Assembly (NCBI GenBank): GCA_037013685.1
Contig: CM072893.1
Span: forward strand, 22,401,736 to 22,465,735
Direction: 5' to 3'
DNA: 64,000 nt
Source: Acridotheres tristis
Lineage: Eukaryota; Chordata; Aves; Passeriformes; Sturnidae
Positions within the stretch are counted from its first letter, which is position 1. Each line of letters starts with the position of its first letter. The notes beneath the pieces are model-generated. The model was not told the origin of the DNA. It did not search any database and saw only the letters and a program-made list of their open reading frames with translations. Of the stretch, positions 1 to 12,900 are shown piece after piece. A program made the translations under genes and the position numbers.

Positions 1-375
1 AAGAATGAGAGCGTGGTAATAGCTCCGGCCTCCTTGCCCGGCCGGCGCAGCCCCGCTGCGGCCCCCTCCCTCTCGCCCGCCCTCCGGCCCGGCGGGCTCT
101 TGCCGGGGAGATTAAAGCAGCCGGGGTTTGTTCGCCTGAGTGGGCTCCCCACTGGGAAGCCATGTCGAACAGTTTTGCTCGGGCGCCCCGCTAAGCGCCG
201 CGCTGGGGGGTTGGCTCCCACCGCCGAGCCCCTGCCAGCCCCGAGGAGCCGCGTCCCTGTGCCTGGCTCCTGGCCGAGGCTCCCCGGGAACCGGAGGCGG
301 TGGGATGAGCTGTGGCTGCCAGCAGAGGCAGCGCCGGGGCACCTCCTGAGTCGCCACAGATACCGCGCCGACAGC
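1..375. promoter_or_regulatory. CpG-island-like patch inside SLIT1
   Basis: By eye there are about 37 CpG dinucleotides in 375 nt of very GC-rich sequence, while the following 600 nt have few. It may extend left of the window. It is not next to a recognised first exon, so it could be an internal promoter or a regulatory CpG island. Function is not shown by sequence. Confidence 0.55.
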
Positions 376-1710
376 CATGGCACACACAATGGGGCAGAGC
401 AGCCGGGAGAGCTCCTGAAATCCCAATCCCTGACCACCGTCATCACTCTCACTGCCCAGCCAGGGAGGACTTGTGTGGATATAGTCTGGCCACGAGGCTT
501 TCGGGGGACTTGGAAGAAAAGTGGGTGCCTGCCTTCTTGCCATCACACAGCTGTGGGTTGGAGCTGGCTGCTGCTGCTGTACAGGCATCTGCTGGGTCAG
601 AAGTCCACGTGGGAGGTGAGCGTGGTGAGAGACATGCCCTCCATCACCTCCTCACCCCTTGTTATACTTCCCCCTTTGCACCCCTGGGACTACCAGAGCC
701 CTCTGTACATTGTGCTGTGCAAGGATAAACTCCAGCTGCTGGGATCATGACACAGGGATGGAAGGACAGTGGCTGGCTCTTTGGTAAACGCCTGGATTCA
801 ATAGCCAGGAACTCTTAAACTTGGAGCTTTAGGACAATGCCTGGAAGTGAAACCAGAAAAGGCAGGGTGACTGTGACAACTCCCACTTCTCTGTCTCTGC
901 CTGTCCATCAGCTGGTCCCCAGCGGGGCTGTCAGACCTGCCAGTGTTCGTGGTCACTGCTGCAGCTGGCACTCCACACACGATGGCAGTGACACTCTTAT
1001 ATTTGGCGGGGCATGAGGTGGCACCGATGTGGCCGCCGCGGGTGCTGTGAGCGGCACGGCGGAGCGAGGAGAAGCCGTGCCATCTGCTGTTTCTTCTGCG
1101 CCAAAGTGTAAAGCAAACATAGCTGGGAGCTATGAAACACCAGGAGGGAAGGGGCCGTGCCTTGTTCCAACGCCGGGGCCGAGGATTCCACAGGCAAAGC
1201 ATGTGTTTGTCCTGGTGTCGTCAGCTGTGTAACCGCGCAATGTCATCTAAGCCCGTGCTGGGGCCTTGCTGAAACCCTCGCATCCAGCGTCTGTCCCTCT
1301 TGGCTTTGGTACCCCCAACGGCAGCACTTCATCGGTGACTGTCACAAAAAGCTGTGAAGAGGAGAAGCCTCGCAAAGTCAGTTGAAACCTTCTAGCAGTG
1401 TTTCCCTCACAAGCTGTAAATGAGCAGCTTGGAGACAGACGCTTGGGTTTACTCCCTGGGCACACTGGGACTCCCATGTGCTCCAAGCAGAGAAAAGGGA
1501 GCAAACTTTCCATGGGGGAGCCAAACAAACTGCAGACAGGACCTGCCTGGGCAGGCAGTGCCAGAGCTGGGAGAGGGGTGCAGAGCACTGAAGTGTGGTG
1601 CTCAGCTCTGTGACAGGTTTCATGTCGGAGGACAGGCAGCTGCCAAGAAAGAATGTGCTGCATTGAATATTTTGCTAGGAAGAATGGTGAACTGCACCTG
1701 GAGGGTTCGT

Positions 1711-2006
1711 AGAATCATAGTATGGTTTGGGTTGGAAGGAACATTGAAGATCATCTAGTTCAAACCCCTGGCCATGGGCAGGGATGGCACCCACTAGATA
1801 AGGTTGCCCAGTGCCCCATCCAACCTAGCCTTGAGCACTTCCAGGGATGGGGTATCCACAAGTTCTTTGGACAGCCTGTCCCAGTGGCTCTCTATCCTCA
1901 CAGTAAAGAATTTCTTCTTTACATCTAATTTAAAACCTGCTCTTTTAGTTTAAAACTGTTCCCCCTATCGCTGCCTGCCCATGTAAAAAAGTTGCTGTCT
2001 TTTCCA
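1711..2006 (-). mobile_element. CR1 LINE fragment, 5'-truncated
   Basis: On the + strand it opens with AGAATCATAG, the complement of the CR1 3' terminal repeat, followed by the familiar avian CR1 tail (GGTTTGGGTTGGAAGGA, CATCTAGTTC, CATGGGCAGGGA, CACAGTAAAGAATTTCTTC). The element therefore lies on the - strand with its 3' end at 1711 and is broken at about 2006. Only the 3' UTR and tail remain; there is no intact reverse transcriptase. CR1 is the dominant LINE of birds and other sauropsids. Confidence 0.9.
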
Positions 2007-3519
2007 AAGAATTTTCTAAGGGATTCCTTTTGGGACCTAAAAGAGAAAAGAGGAATTGGTGCAATGCTGTCTTTTTCTGAAAGATCAGTGCAATTCCTGG
2101 GGGTCCCCAGGCTCATTGCATCCCCAACATAGTATGAGGAGAAGATGTTTGCATTTGAAGGAGTGCGGGACAATTGGAGGCTGCTGCAGGTGTCTGGTCC
2201 ATTCTGTTTGGAGAGGGTGAGGGGACCCTGATCCCTCGTGGGCGGGTCGGGCCGGAGTTCTGGGAATAGGTGGCACAGTCAGGGAAGGCAGCAGGAGCAG
2301 GGCAGCAGCGCAGGCAGCAGCGCAGGCAGGGCAGCCTGGCAGTGCCGCCACGTGGGATGCTGTGAAACTGCGCCCGCTGCTCGCAGAGGAGCTGGGCTTG
2401 TCCTTCCCCAGAAGTCTGGGCAGTTCCTCCCTTCCACTGCCCCAGCCATGATGCTTTGCCAGCTGGGTCTGGTTTCCCAGGAATGACCCAGATTGATGCA
2501 CAAACTGTGCAGGGGACAGGGGCTGGTGTGTCACACTGGGACTGTATAGCATCTCCTTGGTGGCTAGGCATCCCACTGGAGGGCTAGGCTGTCCTTTTGT
2601 TTTCTTCTTCCTCATGCATCTCTGCAAGTAATGCTGGAGCTTCCCTCTGGGAACATTTTCTCGTTGCAGCAGTGAAGCTTTCAGCTGGGGTGAAGTCCCA
2701 ATTTGGAGTCCTCCAGGTGTTTTGCAAGCAGCTTGTTGCAAGTCCATTTGTTGAGCCCACTTTTTGGAGGAAATAAGGATATGGGGAGGAATGTGGGTGC
2801 TGTGCCTCCATCCTGACCTGGTCCAACTGTAGGGTATCAATAGCAAACAGGCTATGTTGAAGCAGAGCTGGTGAGCACTATGTGTGAAATGCTGACATCT
2901 ATGGACACCCTAAACCACTTCTTGGGGCTGAGATGGGGGTGTCTGTGTAGCCTGTGTAATTCTGGGGACAATTAATCTGTGCAGGATACCCTGGTTCTCC
3001 TCCTCATTCACCCATGGACTTGCATAGCGAAAAAGCTATGTTATGCCTCAGTTTCCCTCTGCCAGGAAGGAGATGGGAACTTGACCTCCTGTCCCAGGGG
3101 TGGCTGGAGCAAGACTGTGCTGGCACCCCGGGATGGGAGCAGGCAATGCAGTTGCCAGACAAGTTCGGAGGAGCTGCTGGCTATTAGGGTGGGAGAGGGA
3201 ATGGCTGTCTGGGAGTCATGGAGAATACATAAAACAAACAGGTCTTCCCACAACTGAGCCAGTCCACCCAGACCCTACTTGCAGTGAGATTTGTCATCTT
3301 CATGGTCTTTAAAAGCCAGCCCAGGCATGGTGGGGGATCTGACCTGCTGCCAGCCCTGCAACATAGAGCCCTTGCTGGCTTGGCATGCCCTGGCAAGGCA
3401 GATCAGGTGATTACACAGAAGACAGTACCCTGCAGTGATGAAGTAAATAATGACCCGATTATTTGTGCCCTCTGAAGTGCAGGTCAGGCTCCATGGGAAT
3501 GCCTCCTGGAGCCACTAAG

Positions 3520-3558
3520 TGTAATTACCAGTTAATCAGCAGGGACCTGTAATTACAG
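3520..3558. promoter_or_regulatory. Cluster of homeodomain-type sites in SLIT1 intron
   Basis: Two palindromic GTAATTAC sites (3521-3528 and 3550-3557) flank GTTAATC (3531-3537), about 300 nt before exon w1. TAATTA is the core bound by many homeodomain proteins. A role as enhancer is inference. Confidence 0.3.
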
Positions 3559-3854
3559 CAGTCAGAGAGTATTTAAGTATGGAGGGTTTTCCCAGTGCCA
3601 GTCAGCTCTGCTTGTCACAGCCAGGGACTGCAGTGCCCAGGGAGCCCCAGTGACTTTGAGCCACCATAGGTGGAGCTGGACTAGCCAGCAGAGCAGTGGT
3701 CAGCCAAGGACCTGAAGCCAAATTACAGTTTGTCTCAGTCTCTGAGGGATCACTGGGTGCTGGGGTGTGCCCTTGCCTGTGGATGCCCTGCTCCTATGGG
3801 ACATCACACTGTGCAGGCACTGCCCATTTACCTTCCTGTCTCTTTCTTCTGCAG

Positions 3855-3926
3855 GGACCTGAGTGAGAACTTCATCCAGGCCATCCCCAGGAAAGCATTT
3901 CGTGGAGCCACAGACCTCAAGAACCT
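3855..3926 (+). CDS. SLIT1: SLIT1 exon w1: LRR of domain D1
   Basis: A 72-nt exon between ctgcag and gtgagt. It enters with one base completing a CT|G codon and reads [17 protein letters not shown]..., one LRR. Probably exon 5 of the full gene. Confidence 0.93.
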
Positions 3927-6900
3927 GTGAGTCCTGGCACTGTTGGGCATGAGGGAGTTTGGGGTCAGGTCCAGTGGCAGCGGGCAGTGGAAGCAATCAG
4001 GAGCACTGATTGCTTTCTCCCTGGGCTGTCCCAACAGTTCTCCTTTTTTTTCCCTTTCTCCTGCAGGCAACTGGACAAGAACCAGATCAGCTGCATCGAG
4101 GATGGGGCTTTCCGTGCCCTGCGGGGGCTGGAGGTCCTGTAAGTGACTGGGGACAGGCTGGAGCCTCCAGTCTGCAACCCCATGCAGGATGAGGGTGTCC
4201 TTGAGTGTCCCCACTCACTGGGGTGCTGCAGGGATATCCCCAGCATGCCATTTCTCCCTGGGCTTGAGCAGGGGCTGACCAGGGTTCTGGTAGAGCTGCT
4301 GCGAGCTGTGCTCCAGGGCTTGATTGTGCCCCAGGGTGCCACTGGCTGTGAAGAGGAGAAGCCTGGAAAGGACAGCAAGTCCTGATGGGGGTTTGGGCTG
4401 TCCCTAGTCTGTAGTTCTCCATCCATTCACCCTGTGCTAGGTTGCTCCCAGGGGTTAGTGCCACCTAGACCATCTCATGTTCCTATTTACAGCCTGTCTG
4501 CCCTGACCTGTCCTTCTTTGTCTTCCTGCAGGACCCTGAATAACAACAATATCACTTCAATTCCTGTGTCCAGCTTCAACCACATGCCCAAGCTGCGGAC
4601 ATTGTGAGTGCCAGGGCTGTGGTGGTGGTGGGAGTGACCTCCTAGGCTAGAGTGGGATGTCTCCAGCTCTGCTGCTGGTGCTGGTGCCTCAGTAGTGCTG
4701 GGACAGCACCATGGCGAGGGAATGGAGGGGATACCCCTGGGAAGCATCCCCAAGTACTGCCAAGCAAGGCAGCCTTGGCAACTGTCACAGATGCTCTTAG
4801 GCCCGTCTGTATCTCCCTCTGAGTGCTCCCAGCCTTCGGGATGAGCCAGGCTGGGACACTGAGAGGGCAGTGGGGTGGGCAGGAGCTGTCCTGTGGCTGC
4901 TGACTGCTCCATCCATCCGCCTGCAGCCGCCTGCATTCCAACCATCTCTTCTGCGACTGCCACCTGGCCTGGCTCTCACAGTGGCTGCGCCAGCGCCCCA
5001 CCATCGGGCTCTTCACCCAGTGCGCTGCTCCTGCCCAGCTTCGCGGCCTCAATGTGGCTGAGATACAAAAGAACGAGTTCAGCTGCTCCGGTGAGGGGGC
5101 AGGGGACATGGTGGGTGCCAGGGCACAGACATGGGCCGGGGGGACAAGGCTTGTGCCACCAGTGCAGCCCATATCCATTCCCTGCCATGTGCCCCAGGTC
5201 AGAGCCTCAGAGCCCATGCTGTGGGTTCATCTCAGGCCAGCACAGTCCTTGGTGTGGGGCAATATAGGGACAATGCCACCCTATCAATGTGACAGTATGT
5301 CAGTCTGTGCCTTTAGAGCTTTTACAGGGGGTTGGGGTGCTTATGCGCCCATTCAAGGATGCTGTGAACTGTCCCTGCATGCTGAGCTGTCACCAGGGTC
5401 CCTTCTTCAGGGTGCTGCCACATACTGGCCTGGCTCAGCTCTTTGCAATTCCAATGCTGGCTGCTTCCCTGGCAGGACAAACGGACTCAGCACATGCCCA
5501 GCTCTGCAGCTTGTCCTCTGGCTCCTGCCCAGCCATGTGCACTTGCAGCAACGGCATTGTGGACTGTCGGGGCAAGGGGCTGACGGCCATCCCTGCCAAC
5601 CTGCCCGAGACCATGACAGAGATGTGAGTATGGCCCCACACCATCACCTGAGCTCTGGGTGGCTCAAGGCACTGGGAACACAGGAGCAAGCCCTGCAGCT
5701 TGGCCTGTAGGGCAGCAGGCCTTCCCTGCCCTTCTCTCACACTGCCCAGATTTAGCCCTGGATTTAGCTGCATTAAAAATGTAAATAGAGAAATAATCTC
5801 CTTAGAGGAATCCAATTATGGTGCAAAGCCCCTGCTGGGATGGTGCATAAAGCATTTGGGAGGCAGCAGGCACCCCCCAACCCGCGGTGCTGGGGAGGAG
5901 AGCTGCTTCCTCCACCCCAGCCACCATGGTTCCCCCACCCATGGCACCTCTCCCTGATGGAGAAAGCCCCAACCACAGGATGCAAGTTGTCTCTGGGCAG
6001 AATATGTGCACTCCTGTGGGGTAACTTACTGCGGCCTTAGGGGTCCTGCAGGCCCAGCTCTGTCAGTGGGGTACTGGGGTGTGGCCAGCCCTAGAGCCCT
6101 TCTCTCTCCCTATTCTCTTTGCAGACGTCTGGAACTTAATGGCATCAAGTCCATCCCCCCAGGAGCCTTCTCACCCTACAAGAAGCTGCGAAGGATGTAA
6201 GTGCAGCCTCTACCAGCTCACCCTGAACCCCAACAGCCTTCACCCTGCTGGCCATGCTGAGAACTGACAGACATGGGGCACCTACTGTGACACGGGTGCT
6301 CCTTATGGCAGCACTGGGAGGGGGTCTTAGATAACCCCAGCGCTGTATATTGGGTCTTGGGGATGGTCCCCTGGAACTAGCAGAAGGATGAGGACATAGG
6401 ACAAGAGAAGAGGGGACCAGGCCACCTTCTCCTTTTGGGTTTCAGAGACCTGAGCAACAACCAGATCTCAGAGATCGCCCCTGACGCCTTCCAGGGGCTG
6501 CGCTCACTGAACTCCCTGTAAGTGCCTACAGTGGTATGGGTGGGATGGGGTGGATGCTGTACCCCTTAACCATGGCCCATATCACTCCCCTCATCTCTCT
6601 CACACCAGCCTTTCTTTTCCAGGGTGCTGTATGGCAACAAGATCACGGACCTCCCTAAGGGTGTCTTTGGAGGACTTTTTGCCCTGCAGCTGCTGTAAGG
6701 CACCAGTGGCTGTGTGGGATGCTTTTCAGGGACATGCTTGTGGGAAGCAGGACTGAAGTCCCTAGCACCCTTGGTGCAGTGAAGGGGTGTCCCCAGACTC
6801 ACAGCCCTCCCTCCCTGCCAGGCTTCTCAATGCCAACAAGATCAACTGTGTACGGGCAGATGCCTTCCAGGACCTGCAGAACCTCTCACTGCTCTCACTC

Positions 6901-9900
6901 TATGACAACAAGATCCAGAGCCTGGCCAAAGGCACTTTCACCTCCCTGCGGGCCATCCAGACTCTGTGAGTGTCCACACCAGCTCCCATGCCTGGGCAGG
7001 CGAGCCTCTGGGGGAAAAGCATCTCCAGGGCTGGAGCTGGTGCTCACCCACTGCTCCTGGTGCTCTGTCACCCACTGTCCCTGCCAGTGTGTCACCTGCT
7101 GTCCCTGGCACAGGCACCTGGCCCAGAACCCTTTCATCTGTGACTGTAACCTGAAGTGGCTGGCGGATTTCCTGCGTGCCAACCCCGTGGAGACCAGTGG
7201 AGCCCGCTGTGCCAGCCCCCGGCGCTTGGCCAACAAGCGCATCGGCCAGATCAAGAGCAAGAAGTTCCGCTGCTCGGGTGAGAGCTGTCCCCAGCCCTGT
7301 CACAGGCGTCCTGTGGCATGGTTGTCCTCAGCCCTGTCCCAGCCTGCTGTCTCTGTGCTCACAGGGCTGATGTGCTTTTTTTTTTCCCACAGCCAAAGAG
7401 CAGTATTTCATCCCAGGTGAGGAGAGGAGCCACACACATGTGCATGGGTGTGTGCATGGTGCCAGGCTGCCTGTGGGGATGTTGTGCCAGAGCTCTTTCA
7501 TTTCCCATGTGCTGAATACCTGCTGTTTGCAGGAGGGTGGTGGGCAGTGCAGTGCCCCATGTACCCAGGACAAATATCTCTGTAGATAAGCTGCTTTGGG
7601 CATGGAGAGGAGTAATACGTGCACAGGGGCTGGAATGAGGGGAGCTGGGGAAGAAAATGAGAGCAGATGGGGATGTGGGAGGATCAGAGGGAGAGGGGGG
7701 AGGTGCAGTCCCCTGTGCCTCTGCCCCTGGTAGCCCACACTGCCTTCACACAGGGACAGAGGATTACCAGCTGAACAGTGAATGCAACAGTGACGTGATC
7801 TGCCCCCCAAAATGCCGCTGTGAATCTGGTGTGGTTGAGTGCTCCAACCTGAAACTCACCAAGATCCCAGATCGCATCCCACAGTCCACAGCTGAGCTGT
7901 AAGAGTCTCCTCTCTCACTTTGCCTTCCCTCCTACAGCAGGCACCTTGCTGGCACTGGGGTTTGGCTCGGGGTTTAGGCTGTACCAGGCGCTTTGTAGCC
8001 ATTTCCTGAGCTCTTTTCCCTGCTGCCCACTCCAGGCGCCTGAACAACAATGAAATCTCCATCCTGGAGGCCACTGGCATTTTCAAGAAACTCCCACATC
8101 TGAAGAAAATGTGAGTATTAGGCAGGCACAGTCATGTCAGGAGTGCCCGAGGGCTGGGAAGGCACATAGGGTCCTGATGCCAGGGCACAATGGGGTGTGA
8201 AATGGAGGGCATGTCCCAGTCTGAGGGTCCTCTGAGGGTGCTTAGTGGGATCTGGGAGAGGCAGAGTTCAGGATGAAGTCAAGGCAAAGCCCTCATCCAG
8301 CCTGCTTTTACCTCTTCACAGCAACCTCAGCAACAACAAGGTGTCAGAGATCGAGGATGGGGCGTTTGAGGGGGCATCCTCTGTCAATGAGCTGCACCTC
8401 ACTGTCAACCAGCTGGAGTCTGTGCGGAGCGGCATGTTCAGGGGCCTGGACGGGCTGAGGACACTGTGAGTCCCTTCTCCTCCATGAGCACCCAGATGGG
8501 GATGTCCTTACTCCTTGCCTCCCTGCAGGGCCAGCTCAGGATGCCTTGCCCAGCAGCTGGCTGTATCCAGTGCTGGGGGGGCAGGTTTTTGCTGCTCAGG
8601 GACTTGCTCAGGCTCATTCTGCCGCCCAGAACTGAGGTGGGCACAGCCTGAGCACTGCTAAGGTGGGTTTCCCCTGTGGTACCTGCCTGTGTTGTAGGTG
8701 CCCTTGTTCTCTTCCCTCTGCAGGATGCTGAGGAACAACCGCATCAGCTGCATCCACAACGACAGCTTCACAGGGCTGCGCAACGTCCGCCTGCTCTCTC
8801 TGTATGACAACCAGATCACCACAATTGCCCCGGGCGCCTTTGACACTCTGCAGTCCCTCTCCACACTGTATGTCCCGGGCCCCGGGGCGTGCCCCCCAGC
8901 CTGTCTTATGTCACATCAGAGGGCTGCAGGTCCCCTTGCCTGGTGGTTGTTCAGGTGCTGTCCTTGTACTCTTTCCCACGTGCAGGAACCTGCTCGCCAA
9001 CCCCTTCAACTGCAACTGCCAGCTGGCCTGGCTGGGGGACTGGCTGCGCAAGAGGAAGATCGTGACAGGGAACCCTCGGTGCCAAAACCCTGACTTCCTC
9101 CGGCAGATCCCGCTCCAGGATGTGGCTTTCCCTGACTTCAGGTGTGAGGAAGGTAACTCATGGGCCCTGCAGCACCAAGGGTGAGGGGAGACCAGACTGC
9201 TCCTCCCAGGATGACACCATTCTCCTTGTCCCAGTGCTGTCGTTGCTGCCAGGATGTGCCCATGGCAAGGCAGTAGCTCAGGGGGCCCCATGAATGCCCT
9301 CCCCTAATGATAGGAAAGTTTCTCTTCCCAGTACCCAGCCCATGGGCACTCAAGTATCCCCTCTGAAGCCAGGAGAGGAGTTCGCACCCACTGCACCTGG
9401 GGGCTCTTGTGGATCCATGCTGGCAAACGCTATGCCCTGGGTGCTGACAGGAGCAGATGTGTCGGCAAAGCCCACTGGGATTCATCCTGCTCCTTCCTGC
9501 CTTCCCTTCTCAGCCTTGCACATGCACCAGAGCTGGCGGTGGGCAGATGGAGCAGACGGGAGCGTGCGTGGGGAGAAAAACCTCTTCTTATATATTTTTT
9601 TTTTTAAATTTAGAGCAGCTTTTGAGCCCTCTGGAAAATATTTACAAACAAATCATCCTTTCTTCTGCTTTCCCTCCTCCACCACGTCAAACACTGAAGG
9701 GTTGCATCCTGCGCCTTTCCTAACAGTGTGAGATAGCATACGGTTGTCCCAGGAAAGCCTTTCCTGCAGGATTCCAGCATCATGGCAGGGAAGGGGAGCA
9801 GTGCCAGCTCCTCTGGCTGCTCGGCATAGGCTCCATCTAGTCTGTATCTGGGAGATGGGTGAAGGAGGTTGTTTCAGGAGGATTTGCAGGGCTGAGCTAC

Positions 9901-12900
9901 TTCTTCTGCGCCCTTACCTATGTTGTCCCTGTGACTGCATTGTTGCATGAAAATGGTGAAAATCAGAGCAGTGTTGAGCTGGCTGGTTGTATCCACAGTA
10001 GTGGGGCAGGCAATTTCTGGGTGCAGGAGCAATTCCTTCACTGCTAACTCCTGACTGCTGTTGCCTGCAACATCCTGCTTGAGGGCAGGGGAGGATGGTT
10101 GACGTGGAAGAGGAGCCATCCTAGGCAGGCACAAAGCATTGAATCTGGCCTCACACAATGCACAAGGGCTGGGCCCTCGTGACTTGGTGGCTTTCCATGC
10201 CTGATGCAGGTAAGGAGGAGACCACCTGCATCCCCCGGCCTCAGTGCCCACAGGAATGCACTTGCCTGGACACGGTTGTCCGCTGCAGCAACAAGCACCT
10301 CAAAGCCCTGCCCAAGGGGATCCCCAAGAACGTCACAGAGCTGTGAGTAGTGGGCGAGTACCCAAGCTCTCCCCCTAACCCTCCCTCAACTTTACTGCTC
10401 TGGGTGAGGGGTCTCTGCTGTGGGGTTGCAGGTGTCAGGGCAGAGACCCCTGGACTCCTCCCTACACCCCCATCCTCGCCTGGTGTGGGATTAGGACCCC
10501 ACCCATCCAAGGTGTCCTGGGTACCACAGCACCAGCAAGTGGCTCAGCAAGAGTCTCTGAGAGTCAGGGCTATCAAGGGTATTGTGCAAGAGGTATTGTC
10601 ATCCAGCAGCTGGGACCTTATCTTTGGCCCTTGGGAGAGCCACCCATCAGCATGGGTGTCAGGGAGATATCCATGCAGCCATGCCTGAGCTGGATGTGAT
10701 GCCCATTGCTGTGAAAGGGGCTCTGGGGGTGAGGCATGGCATAAAGTCCTGTGTGCAGGAGGTGCAGGCACTGGTTGGGCACATATATATTTATATGCAT
10801 ACCACCCCCGCAGCCCCCTCCACTGTCTTGCACACTCCTCCTCTCTCTGCATCCTGTGCCATCTCTCACATTCTCACACATGCCTTGGGAATGGTTACAG
10901 CCTCCCACGCTCCCATTGGATTTGTATGCAGCACATTGCTGGCTGCACTTGCACACGTAGGCTGCTGGGAGAGTGTCTCCAGGGACACGTGTGCAAACCC
11001 AGGTGTGCTCATGCACTCACACACTAGCTCCCCTGCCAGCCCAGGAGTGCCCTGAGAGCCCCTTGGACCCTGGCAGGAGGGACGTGATGCTGGAGATGTT
11101 TCGTGCAGCCTGAAGTCCGTGGTGGTGCACAAGAGAAAGAGGGGGAAGAGGGAGGGACCTCCTCCTTCTCAGTCACCCCGAGGTGCTTTTGTTCTCACTT
11201 GCAGCTACCTGGATGGAAACCAGTTCACTCAAGTCCCGGGGCAGCTCTCTACTTTCAAGTATCTGCAGCTTGTGTAAGTAGTCAGGAGCAGGAGCCCAGG
11301 CAGCTGGAGGCACTGCTGGAACTTGAGGGTGAGGGCAGGGGCTGTCTCCATGGTGCGTGATCCTGAGGAGGGGTCTGGCAATGTGTGAGGACCCCTGACA
11401 TCCCCCTGTATCCCCACTCTGCTCTGGAGCACAACTCACTGGCAGCAGTGCTCAGCCTCTGGCTGCTCACCACCTGGTGCCGGGCATGGAACAGAGAGGG
11501 AACAAGTGGCATTGCTGCGATCACCCCGTGTGACAGCCCTGCTGCTCCCTTGGAGGCTGTGCCATGCTGCTGTTTGCACCCCATGGCAGCTGTGCAGGCT
11601 GGGGAGCAGTGAGAGGGGACAGGGCCCAGCTGGCTCCTAGCCCTGAGGTTTCTGTTTTCCAGCGATCTGAGCAACAACAAGATAAGCTCCCTGAGCAACT
11701 CCTCCTTCACCAACATGAGTCAGCTCACCACCCTGTAAGTGAGGTCCCCGTGGAGCCACACTGGGCTGCAGCCCAGCTGAGCTGTTCTGGGGGGCCTTGA
11801 AGGCTGGGGGGTGCTGGGGATTCCAGGGTCTCCACCCTGTGTGAAGCTGTGGTTTGAGATGGAACTCACACAGGAGCAGCGTGGAGCCCAGGGTGGGTTT
11901 CTTGCAACACACACAGCTGTGTTGCCTGCTTCCCTTCTGCAGGATCCTCAGCTACAACTCCCTGCAGTGCATCCCTCGCCTGGCCTTTGAGGGCCTCCGC
12001 TCCCTGCGGCTGCTGTAAGTACCTGCCCAAAGCCCTGCTCACACCCTGCTTGGCCCCTTCTCTGCTGCTGCCCATGTCCCTGTGTCCCCTGTGCCCACCT
12101 GGAGCTGGGTGCTTGCAGGTGGGCGAGGTAGAGGCTGCAGGAGGAGCACGGGAAGGTTCATCTGCTCTCAGAGCAGATGGTGCATTTGCAACAGTGACAA
12201 TGTGGCGTCCAGTTCTGCCACCCACACCTAGACCTGTGGGATGAGGCCACAGTCCTTGCTGCCCACCTTGGAGCCCTGGGCATTGCAGGACTTTCTGTTC
12301 TCTGCAGGTCTCTCCATGGCAATGACATTTCCAGCCTCCCCGAGGGCATCTTTGCAGATGTCACCTCCCTGTCCCACCTGTGAGTATCTCCTCCCACTCC
12401 TCAGGGTTCAGGGTTGGATGCAGGCTCCACAGACATTTAAAAACTACTGAGCTGAGCTTGGCTTCCCTAGAGGGTGAGCTGCCTTCTCCCCTCTTATCTG
12501 GGCTGGTACCCACAACATCGTTTGTTGGATAGTGCTGTGACCTGCTGCCCATGCTCAGATCCAGGTGTGCAGCTGAGACTCCCAGTGCTGCTAGGATGTC
12601 CCTATGGTCTTAGGTGGATGTGGGGTCCTTCTCCAACCCACTAGATCTCTGGGGTCCCCCAAGATGTAGGTTAAGCCATGCAAAGTGGTGTCATAGCTGT
12701 GGGTTGGCAGGGGCTGCTCTGACATACATCAATGTGTTGTTAGCTTCTGCCAGTGCACTTCCCCACAGCAGTCCCCCAATCCGTCATCAAGTATCCTCCT
12801 GCCAGTGGTGGTGTTTCAGCCCCTCTGAGCTTGCACCCCAGGAGCACTGCCCTATACCCACCAACCGGCGCCAGGGTTTAACTTTGCTCACGGTGTCTTT

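Larger units (their letters stand above)
1..3854 (+). other. SLIT1: SLIT1 intron (probably intron 4)
   Basis: No exon is recognised. The preceding LRR exons of SLIT1 were looked for and not found, so they lie left of the window. The intron holds a CpG-rich patch (about 1-375, second small cluster 1025-1085), a CR1 fragment (1711-2006) and a homeodomain-type site cluster (3520-3558). The open frames at 13-750 and 2085-2846 resemble nothing I know. Confidence 0.8.

Noticed and set aside
13..750. 245-codon open frame on the + strand at the window start
   Set aside because: Very GC-rich sequence with few stops, Pro/Arg/Ser-rich translation, no recognised domain and no splice fit with SLIT1.
2085..2846. 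253-codon open frame on the - strand in SLIT1 intron
   Set aside because: Not similar to anything I know and low-complexity in part. An unrelated gene inside the intron would need transcript support.
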